A stretch of 5,276 nucleotides of DNA from the NCBI GenBank assembly GCA_947629635.1, contig CANREO010000075.1:1-5276 (forward strand), read 5' to 3'. The notes under the pieces are model-generated. The model had not been told where the DNA came from. It saw nothing but the letters and a program-made list of their open reading frames with translations, and did no database searches. This document shows positions 1 to 5,276 of this stretch, piece by piece; the stretch's first letter is position 1, and each line of letters begins with the position of its first letter. This DNA is from an uncultured Clostridia bacterium. GTDB taxonomy: Bacteria; Bacillota; Clostridia; Christensenellales; CAG-917. The translations under genes and the position numbers were made by a program.

Positions 1-1
1 G

Positions 2-160
2 TTGTTGCACGCAAATTACGATATGACTCTGCGCATCCCCATGATCGACAAGGCGCGCTCGCTCAATCTTTCCAATTCGGTTGCCGTCACCGTGTACGAA
101 GGCATGCGTCAAACAGGTTTCGAAAATTTGAAAGAATTCGGTCAATTGACGAAATATTGA
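2..160 (+). CDS. trmL: TrmL-type tRNA (cytidine/uridine-34 2'-O)-methyltransferase, C-terminal fragment
   Basis: Only the last 52 codons are present; the reading frame enters at base 2 and ends at TGA 158-160. The visible sequence contains LRIPM followed by ARSLNLSNSVAVTVYE. This is the SPOUT-family C-terminal signature that forms the deep trefoil knot binding S-adenosylmethionine. TrmL (formerly YibK/CspR) methylates the 2'-oxygen of the wobble nucleotide of tRNA-Leu isoacceptors and is cytosolic, usually a dimer. The family is about 150-160 residues, so roughly two thirds of the protein lies upstream of the window. The C-terminal end (LKEFGQLTKY) looks complete rather than truncated. Other SpoU-type methyltransferases share the NSVAV motif, but the short tail and RSLNLSNS context favour TrmL. 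No obvious terminator follows the stop, and the next gene has its own promoter. Confidence 0.88.
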   Translation: MLHANYDMTLRIPMIDKARSLNLSNSVAVTVYEGMRQTGFENLKEFGQLTKY

Positions 161-260
161 TTTAATTGTCACAAACACGACTTTAAAATGCCGTTTTTGA
201 CATAGCACTCCGTTTTCCGGCAATTGGGATTTTCGATTTTTTCTATTTTCCGTTTACATA

Positions 261-289
261 TTGTATAGAAATAATTTTTATGTTATAAT
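261..289 (+). promoter_or_regulatory. Sigma-A-type promoter with extended -10 for the zinc-ribbon/GH123 operon
   Basis: A perfect TATAAT lies at 284-289, preceded by TGT at 281-283 (an extended -10). Seventeen bases upstream is a weak -35, TTGTAT at 261-266, matching three of six consensus positions. Transcription would start near base 296, leaving a leader of about 45 bases before the ATG at 341. The extended -10 could compensate for the poor -35. The assignment rests on sequence match and position only. Confidence 0.65.
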
Positions 290-298
290 ATAAGTCAA

Positions 299-316
299 TT
301 CGGGAACAGGCCCGAA
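299..316 (+). other. 5' leader stem-loop
   Basis: TTCGGG (299-304) and CCCGAA (311-316) are perfect inverted repeats around a six-base loop. With the predicted start near base 296, the hairpin would sit almost at the 5' end of the transcript, about 15 bases before the ribosome binding site at 331-334. Such 5'-terminal hairpins can protect mRNA from decay, and a protein-binding operator is also possible. There is no U-run after it, so it is not a terminator. Confidence 0.4.
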
Positions 317-340
317 ATTTTGCTGATTATGGAGAGCGCC

Positions 341-1126
341 ATGTATACCAGATGCCCTTTATGCAAAGAAGAAATACGATTTGTACCTCCGGAAAATATC
401 GACGAATTGCCGGAGGACTATCGTCATATCATTCGTTGCCCCAATTGTTATGCCAAACTCGGAGTAAAACTCAAAAGCACTGTTGCCGAAAGAGGCGGAG
501 CGATCGCCGAGACGAGCGAGGATAAACCCGAGGCTCCCGTCAAAAAAAGGCGCGCTATATACATAGTGAAAAACCTATTTATGACAGTGTTTTCGCTCGC
601 TTTCATCATTTTCAGCGTATTGTGCTATATGAGCATAAAGGGCTTATTCGACGGTGGCAACGAATTCAACAGCATTTATAACGGCATATATCTTTGGGAG
701 TTGATTTTCACATACCCCGAGTATTTTGCGCAGAGCTTCGGTTTGGACGCATTTTGGGCGTTTACCGAACTTATACCGCTGTTTTTGTTTACTTTTGCTT
801 GCATAAATCTCATAGTATCCGTCATTTGCGCCGCTTGCAAAAAATACGGAAAAATATACAATCTGATTTTCGGCGCAATCATATGCGCTTTGAGCGTTAC
901 GATTTTCTTTATACCTTATATAAATATTTTGAATGTGGCAAAAAAAGTCGGGGCAGCATCGAGCATGAGTCTTGCGTCATATTTGAAATCGCTGATAAAT
1001 CCGCAATACACGACGATATTCTTTGCACCCGCAATAGGGCTTGCGCAATTTATTGCGGCAATCGTATTTCTATTTCCGACCAAAAGGAAGGCGGATAAGA
1101 AAGGAGACGGGAAAGATGAAAAATGA
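341..1126 (+). CDS. Zinc-ribbon, four-helix membrane protein of unknown function
   Basis: I do not recognise a named family. The N-terminus carries a four-cysteine zinc ribbon, CPLC at residues 5-8 and CPNC at 33-36, the usual spacing of paired metal knuckles. A hydrophilic linker (about 41-72, ending in KKRR) follows, then four hydrophobic stretches at about 77-97, 141-163, 173-195 and 223-245, and a lysine-rich tail (246-261). An even helix number with basic flanks suggests that both the ribbon and the tail face the cytosol. The frame is open from a TTG at 320 and an ATG at 329. I chose ATG 341 because GGAG (331-334) sits six bases upstream of it and the ribbon then begins at residue 5. The stop overlaps the start of the following lipoprotein gene by 11 bases, indicating a shared mRNA and probable translational coupling. 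A regulatory, scaffolding or transport role cannot be told apart from sequence. Confidence 0.85.
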   Translation: MYTRCPLCKEEIRFVPPENIDELPEDYRHIIRCPNCYAKLGVKLKSTVAERGGAIAETSEDKPEAPVKKRRAIYIVKNLFMTVFSLAFIIFSVLCYMSIKGLFDGGNEFNSIYNGIYLWELIFTYPEYFAQSFGLDAFWAFTELIPLFLFTFACINLIVSVICAACKKYGKIYNLIFGAIICALSVTIFFIPYINILNVAKKVGAASSMSLASYLKSLINPQYTTIFFAPAIGLAQFIAAIVFLFPTKRKADKKGDGKDEK

Positions 1127-3005
1127 CAAAGTCCGCAAAAGCAAATTTTCAAATGCGAAGAAAACGGTCGTGCTGATCGCTGCTCTGTGCATTTTGTTTT
1201 CCATGAGCGTTTTTGCGCTGTCGGCGTGTCACGAAAAGGATGATACGGATATAACCGATGAAATAATAAACGACGGGACGGTGGCTCTATACGGTATAAT
1301 AGGCGATACAAACGTGCACTATACCCAAGATAAATATAAGCAAATTCTCGGTGCGGAAAAAAATGCGGATGAGCTTACCGGCTGGAAGGGCGACATGGCG
1401 TTGAGCCAGATCGTATTGATTTCCGAGAATGCGGAAATAAAAAATGTTTCTGTCGGAGTGGGGGATTTTTCCTACGACGCGAATATCATCTCAGCGTCGC
1501 AGGTTGATGTTTCGTTTATAGACGAAACTTTGGCATATACTGGCAATCCAAGCGGACACAAGCCCTCCGATACTCCTGCCGGCACAAAGGATAAGAAGCT
1601 TGTACCGGACATTATTTCCGGCAAAAGTCAGACAGATATACCTCGAAACACAGTCAAAAGCATTTGGTTGGAAATAAATATCCCGAGAAACGCCGTTGCC
1701 GGAGTTTATCACGGTACGGTGACAGTTACGGGAGACGACGTGGATGAGTTGACGTTCGATTATTCGCTCGAGGTGCAGGATGCGGAGCTTCCGCTCGGCG
1801 ACTTTGGCATCGAATTGTGGCAATATCCGTACAGCGTAGCGGAATACTATAAAGTGGAACCGTTTTCCGGCGAGCATCTGGAAATACTCAAAAAGCATAT
1901 GCAACTTTATAAAGATATCGGAGCCGATGGAATAACCTGCTCCATCGTTGATGAGGCATGGGGAGGGCAGACCTACAGCGCAAACGATATCCGCTATCCG
2001 TCAATGGTGAAGTGGACAAAACAGAAAAACGGCGAATATACATACGATTACAGCGATCTTGACGCATGGATTTCGCTCAACAAAGAGCTTGGACTCGGCA
2101 ACAAAATAGTGCTTTACAGTATAGCCACATGGTCGGGGCGGATAAGATATTTCGACGTTGATAAAAATAAAACATTTACACTGGTGCCTACGTTCGGGTC
2201 GGTGATGTGGACTCACATTTGGAAAAATTTTTTGCGAGATCTGATAACTCATCTCGAGGATAAGGGATGGTTTGACGACGCCTATATGGGCGTTGACGAA
2301 AGAGGCTTCAGCGAGGCTACTCTCAATATCATCGAATCTGTGAAGAGTTCGGATGGCAGACCGATAAAGACGACGGGCGCATTTAACGATATAGACAATC
2401 CGGAGAAAGTCAAACTGGCAAACAGGATCGACGATATCAGTGTCGGTACAAAGGCAATAAAAGCAAACCCCGAGGCATACGAAAAGCTGGTAGCCGACAG
2501 AAAAGCTATGGGCAAGACGACCACAGTATATACTTGCACTACGCATTTCCCGAACAATTTGGCGTTGAATATGCCCGGAGAAAGCTATTGGATCGCATTT
2601 TACTGTGCGTTGCAAAATGCGGACGGATATATGCGCTGGGCGTTTGACGCTTGGGTGAAAGATCCGTTGCATGACACCACGCATTGGAATTACGAAGCGG
2701 GCGACTGTTTCCAAATTTATCCGGGGGACAGCGGCAACGGATATACGCCGCGCATGAGCGTGAGACTCGCCAAATTGCTCGAGGGTATTCGCGATATAAA
2801 TAAGTTGAGATACATGGCATCCGTCAAAACAGAACTTGCAGACGACGTAGCGGCACTTTTGGCGACGCTTAAATTGGATTATTCCTACGACACGTACAAA
2901 AAGGCGGATTATGCGGACTCCAAAACTTTGGAACAACTGCCAAAAGACATGGCGGCATTGAAAGAGGGAGTAAGAAATATCACTGCAAAATTCCTGGAAT
3001 CATAA
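1116..3005 (+). CDS. GH123/DUF4091-like surface lipoprotein, putative beta-N-acetylgalactosaminidase
   Basis: The 629-residue protein begins with a basic N-terminus, a hydrophobic segment (about 17-34) and a lipobox LSAC with Cys38, so it is predicted to be a lipid-anchored surface protein. Residues about 95-225 look like the N-terminal beta-sandwich of GH123 proteins (SIWLEINIPRNAVAGVYHGT at 182-201). Residues about 228-565 resemble the DUF4091/GH123 catalytic barrel: GGQTY 283-287, YPSMVKW 294-300, HLEDKGWFDDAYMGVDERG 379-397, YMRWAFDAWVKDPL 505-518 and the GIRDINKL segment 557-564. The Asp394-Glu395 pair sits where GH123 enzymes carry their catalytic Asp-Glu: Asp assists the 2-acetamido group and Glu is the acid/base. 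Characterised members release GalNAc from glycosphingolipids; the substrate here is not known. ATG 1116 is chosen because AAGGAG (1101-1106) lies nine bases upstream and the signal peptide starts there. The in-frame extension to 1041 lies inside the preceding gene. A hairpin terminator follows about 100 bases downstream. Confidence 0.85.
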   Translation: MKNDKVRKSKFSNAKKTVVLIAALCILFSMSVFALSACHEKDDTDITDEIINDGTVALYGIIGDTNVHYTQDKYKQILGAEKNADELTGWKGDMALSQIVLISENAEIKNVSVGVGDFSYDANIISASQVDVSFIDETLAYTGNPSGHKPSDTPAGTKDKKLVPDIISGKSQTDIPRNTVKSIWLEINIPRNAVAGVYHGTVTVTGDDVDELTFDYSLEVQDAELPLGDFGIELWQYPYSVAEYYKVEPFSGEHLEILKKHMQLYKDIGADGITCSIVDEAWGGQTYSANDIRYPSMVKWTKQKNGEYTYDYSDLDAWISLNKELGLGNKIVLYSIATWSGRIRYFDVDKNKTFTLVPTFGSVMWTHIWKNFLRDLITHLEDKGWFDDAYMGVDERGFSEATLNIIESVKSSDGRPIKTTGAFNDIDNPEKVKLANRIDDISVGTKAIKANPEAYEKLVADRKAMGKTTTVYTCTTHFPNNLALNMPGESYWIAFYCALQNADGYMRWAFDAWVKDPLHDTTHWNYEAGDCFQIYPGDSGNGYTPRMSVRLAKLLEGIRDINKLRYMASVKTELADDVAALLATLKLDYSYDTYKKADYADSKTLEQLPKDMAALKEGVRNITAKFLES

Positions 3006-3106
3006 GATGTGACAAGCGATGGCAAAACGGTCAACCATTCTCAATAAGACGACGACCGATTTGTCCGACGGCGTGACGATGTGAGAACGTCATAATTTTG
3101 AAAAAA

Positions 3107-3135
3107 TAAAAGACCGACGATTTGTCGGTCTTTTA
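3107..3135. terminator. Bidirectional rho-independent terminator
   Basis: AAAAGACCGAC (3108-3118) and GTCGGTCTTTT (3124-3134) form a perfect 11-bp stem around the five-base loop GATTT, extendable by a T-A pair (3107/3135). On + the GC-rich core is followed by TTTT. On - it is followed by TTTTATTTTTT, a better U-run. It lies about 100 bases after the lipoprotein stop and about 45 bases after the stop of the convergent small membrane protein gene, so it can serve both. The bases between 3006 and 3106 hold no convincing gene. Confidence 0.9.
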
Positions 3136-3179
3136 AGTCACATAAGATTTTCAGTGACGGCGTTTCAGTCCGGAATTTT

Positions 3180-3596
3180 TTATTCCACCGTGCCGTCTTT
3201 TGCTTCGGACTCTTCTGCAGGTTGTTCCTCTTGGGCGGCTTGTTCGGGTTGCTCGTCATTGGCAACTTCCGCAGGTTGCTCCGCTTTTTCATCTTCCGCA
3301 GGTTGTGCATCGGCATTTGCCGCTTTTTCCTCTTCGAGTCCGAGATCGTCAAGCCACAAAACTTGATCTTTTGCAAGGATGCAGATGATATCGATAATGA
3401 AGAGTATCCAACCGCCGAAAATCATCAAGATGATCGCTAAAACGATGCCGAGCGTATTCTTTTTGAGAATGCTCTTGGAAAGGCGGAAAAGATTGCTCGG
3501 AACGTCCCACAGGATGCAAAGAAGTATACGCACTATCTTGCTAAGGCCGTTGTACCATTTGAGATATTTGTTGCTAAACTCGATAAAATCTTCCAT
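3180..3596 (-). CDS. Small membrane protein with acidic Gln-Pro repeat tail, function unknown
   Basis: This 138-residue protein is not one I can name. Residues 1-46 are amphipathic and basic (WYNGLSKIVRILLCILWDVP, then KSILKKN). Residues about 48-74 form a long hydrophobic stretch with a central GGW, either one helix or a tight hairpin. A WLDDL motif (81-85) precedes a low-complexity, strongly acidic tail (87-138) rich in Glu, Ala, Gln and Pro. In the tail, Gln-Pro recurs at 98, 107, 116 and 125, exactly every nine residues. The positive-inside rule puts the N-terminus in the cytosol, and the tail outside if there is one helix. The ATG is complementary to 3594-3596. A GAGG (complement of 3609-3612) lies 12 bases upstream, somewhat far for a ribosome binding site, yet the start is well supported by the promoter behind it. 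The gene converges on the lipoprotein gene, shares its terminator and diverges from fhs. A membrane anchor or binding tail is only a guess. Confidence 0.8.
   Translation of the reverse strand: MEDFIEFSNKYLKWYNGLSKIVRILLCILWDVPSNLFRLSKSILKKNTLGIVLAIILMIFGGWILFIIDIICILAKDQVLWLDDLGLEEEKAANADAQPAEDEKAEQPAEVANDEQPEQAAQEEQPAEESEAKDGTVE
3213..3320 (-). repeat. 27-base in-frame tandem repeat, four units
   Basis: Four units begin at 3213, 3240, 3267 and 3294. The + strand core GGTTG occurs at 3220, 3247, 3274 and 3301, exactly 27 bases apart each time. Units 3 and 4 share a 12-base identical opening (TTCCGCAGGTTG), unit 1 differs from it at one base, and unit 2 is more diverged. The repeat encodes the nine-residue period of Gln-Pro motifs in the acidic tail on the - strand. 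Because 27 is a multiple of three, gain or loss of units would change tail length without breaking the frame. Confidence 0.85.
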
Positions 3597-3634
3597 TTGT
3601 CAATCAAACCTCACTTTTTATTTTACACATATAG

Positions 3635-3662
3635 AATATAAACATTTTTCAAAAATAGTCAA
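3635..3662 (-). promoter_or_regulatory. Sigma-A-type promoter for the small membrane protein gene
   Basis: Read on the - strand, TTGACT (3662-3657) is followed after 16 bases by TATATT (3640-3635). These match five of six consensus positions at both the -35 and the -10. An alternative -10, TATTCT (3638-3633), would give an 18-base spacer. Transcription would start near 3628, about 32 bases before the start codon. Confidence 0.6.
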
Positions 3663-3676
3663 GATAATGAGAGAAA

Positions 3677-3687
3677 AAAATAAATTT
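3677..3687 (-). promoter_or_regulatory. Possible UP element upstream of the minus-strand promoter
   Basis: On the - strand this reads AAATTTATTTT, an exact match to the distal UP-element consensus AAAWWTWTTTT bound by the RNA polymerase alpha C-terminal domain. It lies about 49-59 bases upstream of the predicted start, close to the usual position. The surrounding sequence is very rich in A and T runs, so a chance match is quite possible. Confidence 0.35.
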
Positions 3688-3742
3688 TTTTTAAGTTTTT
3701 TCAAAAATTATGATTATATACGTCATATTGTGGCCTCAACCT

Positions 3743-3771
3743 TTGACATTTCACGTAATAAAATTTATAAT
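3743..3771 (+). promoter_or_regulatory. Perfect-consensus sigma-A promoter of fhs
   Basis: TTGACA (3743-3748) and TATAAT (3766-3771) match consensus at all twelve positions and are separated by the optimal 17 bases. The predicted start near 3778 leaves only about 20 bases of leader, which carries AGGAGG (3787-3792) five bases before ATG 3798. The leader is too short for a tetrahydrofolate riboswitch or attenuator. Strong, largely constitutive expression is inferred unless a repressor binds here. Confidence 0.88.
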
Positions 3772-3797
3772 TAGCCTATGATTCTCAGGAGGTTGAT

Positions 3798-5276
3798 ATG
3801 AGATCCGATATCGAAATCGCGCAAGCATGCAAGATGCAACGCATTACAGAAATCGCAAAAGTCGCCGGTATAGATGGCGCTTATGTTGAACAATACGGCA
3901 ATTATAAGGCGAAAATAGACTATATACCGCTTATGGCGTCAAGCAAGCGCAAGGATGGCAAATTGGTGTTGGTTACGGCGATCACTCCTACGCCGGCCGG
4001 GGAGGGCAAGACCACAACCACGATCGGACTTGCCGACGGACTTAAGCGAATAGGCAAAAACGTCATGGTTGCATTGCGCGAACCGTCTCTCGGACCCGTA
4101 TTCGGCGTGAAGGGCGGCGCGGCCGGCGGCGGATATGCCCAAGTTGTGCCTATGGAGGATATCAACCTTCATTTTACGGGAGACTTTCATGCGATAGGTG
4201 CCGCGAACAATCTGCTTGCGGCAATGATCGACAACCACATTCAGCAGGGCAATGAGCTTGGTTTGGACGTGCGCAAAATCACTTGGAAGAGATGCGTGGA
4301 TATGAATGACCGTCAATTGCGATTCATCGTGGACGGGATGGGAGGCAAGGCCAACGGCGTGCCGCGCGAAGACGGGTTTGACATCACAGTCGCAAGTGAA
4401 ATTATGGCGGTGTTGTGCCTCGCAAGTTCGATAGAAGATCTTAAGGCGCGTCTTGCCCGTATCATTGTGGGCTACACATTTGACGACAGGCCGGTTACGG
4501 CAGGTCAACTCAAGGCGGCGGGCGCGATGGCGGCGCTGCTGAAAGACGCGCTCAAGCCCAATCTTGTGCAGACGCTTGAAGGCACTCCGGCGCTTGTGCA
4601 CGGCGGTCCGTTTGCAAATATTGCGCATGGTTGCAATTCCGTTATCGCTACAAAACTTGCTTTGAGGCTTGGAGATTATGCTGTGACGGAGGCAGGCTTC
4701 GGCGCGGATCTGGGCGCGGAAAAATTTCTCGACATAAAGTGCCGTATGGCCGGTCTCGTGCCGTCCGCAGTTGTGGTTGTCGCAACGGTACGCGCGCTTA
4801 AAATGCACGGCGGATTGGCGAAAAACGCGCTTGCGACAGAGGATCTTGTCGCTCTCGAAAAGGGGATACCAAACCTTATGCGCCACGTTTCAAACATCAA
4901 AAACGTATACAAATTGCCTTGCGTAGTGGCAGTAAATCGTTTCCCGACAGATACCGACGCGGAGATAGAATTTATCGTTTCCAAATGCCGCGAGCTCGGC
5001 GTAAACACCGTCCTTTCCACTGTCTGGGCAGAGGGCGGCAAGGGCGGCGAGGCTCTCGCCGAAGAAGTAGTAAGACTTTGCGAAGAGGAGAAAGGCGACT
5101 TTACTTTCTCATATGATCTCAACCTTCCCATAGAGGATAAAATACGTGCCGTGGTGCAAAAGATCTACGGAGGAAAGGATATAGCGATCACGCCTACCGC
5201 AAAGAAGCAGATCGAGCAACTCGAAAAACTTGGATTCGAACAGGATTGTACCTTCGAAAATGCGAAACGAAAGGAA
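3798..5276 (+). CDS. fhs: Formate-tetrahydrofolate ligase, 3' end outside window
   Basis: The enzyme condenses formate with tetrahydrofolate using ATP to give 10-formyl-tetrahydrofolate, in the cytosol, feeding purine synthesis, one-carbon metabolism and, in acetogens, the methyl branch of the Wood-Ljungdahl pathway. The 493 visible residues start with the typical MRSDIEIAQ. They contain the P-loop TPAGEGKT (65-72), REPSLGPVFGVKGGAAGGGY (94-113, spanning the first family signature), FTGDFHAI (126-133), KANGVPREDGFDITVASE (184-201), TEAGFGADLGAEKFLDIKCR (297-316) and the second signature VATVRALKMHGG (328-339). Lys71 and Arg94 appear to match residues that bind formyl phosphate in the Moorella enzyme. 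The family is about 555 residues, so about 60 are missing. AGGAGG five bases upstream fixes the start. Oddity: the last 13 residues (from about 481) no longer resemble the family, where a conserved AKTQ-containing segment is expected. The identification itself is secure. Confidence 0.97.
   Translation, partial: MRSDIEIAQACKMQRITEIAKVAGIDGAYVEQYGNYKAKIDYIPLMASSKRKDGKLVLVTAITPTPAGEGKTTTTIGLADGLKRIGKNVMVALREPSLGPVFGVKGGAAGGGYAQVVPMEDINLHFTGDFHAIGAANNLLAAMIDNHIQQGNELGLDVRKITWKRCVDMNDRQLRFIVDGMGGKANGVPREDGFDITVASEIMAVLCLASSIEDLKARLARIIVGYTFDDRPVTAGQLKAAGAMAALLKDALKPNLVQTLEGTPALVHGGPFANIAHGCNSVIATKLALRLGDYAVTEAGFGADLGAEKFLDIKCRMAGLVPSAVVVVATVRALKMHGGLAKNALATEDLVALEKGIPNLMRHVSNIKNVYKLPCVVAVNRFPTDTDAEIEFIVSKCRELGVNTVLSTVWAEGGKGGEALAEEVVRLCEEEKGDFTFSYDLNLPIEDKIRAVVQKIYGGKDIAITPTAKKQIEQLEKLGFEQDCTFENAKRKE

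Noticed and set aside
161..260. Search for a trmL terminator
   Set aside because: The stretch is T-rich and contains short complementary pieces (TGCCG/CGGCA with a 24-base loop), but no compact GC-rich hairpin before a T-run. A TTGACA at 197-202 has no -10 at a suitable distance.
320..340. Upstream TTG (320) and ATG (329) starts for the zinc-ribbon protein
   Set aside because: The GGAG at 331-334 serves ATG 341, and neither earlier start has a purine-rich site at a proper distance.
1041..1115. In-frame N-terminal extension of the GH123-like protein by 25 residues
   Set aside because: It lies within the zinc-ribbon gene, would put a long basic stretch before the signal peptide, and lacks a ribosome binding site, whereas AAGGAG precedes ATG 1116.
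2001..2936. 311-codon open frame on the - strand opposite the GH123-like gene
   Set aside because: The + strand gene has a clear family match, signal peptide and ribosome binding site. The antisense translation is Cys/Arg/His-rich with no recognisable domain and no ribosome binding site.
3019..3084. 21-codon frame (MAKRSTILNK...) just after the lipoprotein stop
   Set aside because: No ribosome binding site precedes it, the frame is very short, and it has no recognisable sequence.
3074..3092. TGACG/CGTCA hairpin before the terminator
   Set aside because: A five-base stem with a nine-base loop and no U-run is too weak to support.
3709..3727. Inverted repeat TATGA-N9-TCATA upstream of the fhs promoter as an operator
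   Set aside because: The 5-bp arms in an AT-rich region are expected by chance and the site is too far upstream (about -51 to -69) for a simple repressor.
3667..3774. 35-codon frame MREKNKFFLSFFKNYDYIRH... in the divergent region
   Set aside because: It has no ribosome binding site, its composition reflects the A/T tracts, and it runs through the perfect fhs promoter.
3939..4886. 315-codon open frame on the - strand opposite fhs
   Set aside because: It is a shadow of the codon bias of the highly conserved fhs frame. The product is rich in Arg, His and Cys and matches nothing known to me.

Overview
The window looks like a piece of a low-to-mid-GC Firmicute genome, most likely a gut-type Clostridia. 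This is inferred from strong AGGAGG-type ribosome binding sites, sigma-A-like promoters, a lipobox lipoprotein, a clostridial-type formate-tetrahydrofolate ligase and frequent ATA isoleucine codons. Both ends cut through genes, so it may be a short contig. No rRNA, tRNA, CRISPR array, insertion sequence or phage gene is visible.

Layout. Bases 2-160 hold the C-terminal 52 codons of a TrmL-type tRNA 2'-O-methyltransferase (+). The following gap has no clear terminator but carries a promoter (261-289). That promoter drives a two-gene unit on + : a 261-residue protein with an N-terminal zinc ribbon and four predicted membrane helices (341-1126), and, overlapping it by 11 bases, a 629-residue lipoprotein with a GH123/DUF4091-type glycosidase fold (1116-3005). 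A strong hairpin with U-runs on both sides (3107-3135) separates this unit from a convergent gene on - (3180-3596). That gene encodes a small membrane protein whose acidic Gln-Pro-rich tail is built from a 27-base in-frame tandem repeat. A 201-base AT-rich divergent region (3597-3797) carries a promoter in each direction. From 3798 to the window end runs fhs (formate-tetrahydrofolate ligase), open at its 3' end.

How the genes relate. The zinc-ribbon membrane protein and the GH123-like lipoprotein are very probably co-transcribed and translationally coupled. The simplest reading is a cell-surface glycan enzyme made with a membrane partner of unknown role. The small membrane protein and fhs are divergently transcribed with separate promoters. 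trmL (tRNA wobble modification) and fhs (one-carbon metabolism) are housekeeping genes with no evident link to the middle genes.

The most notable points are the GH123-like lipoprotein and its overlapping unknown partner, the exact 27-base coding repeat, and an abrupt loss of Fhs conservation in the last ~40 bases. The last is more likely a contig-end sequence problem than biology. No clearly new multi-gene system is evident.
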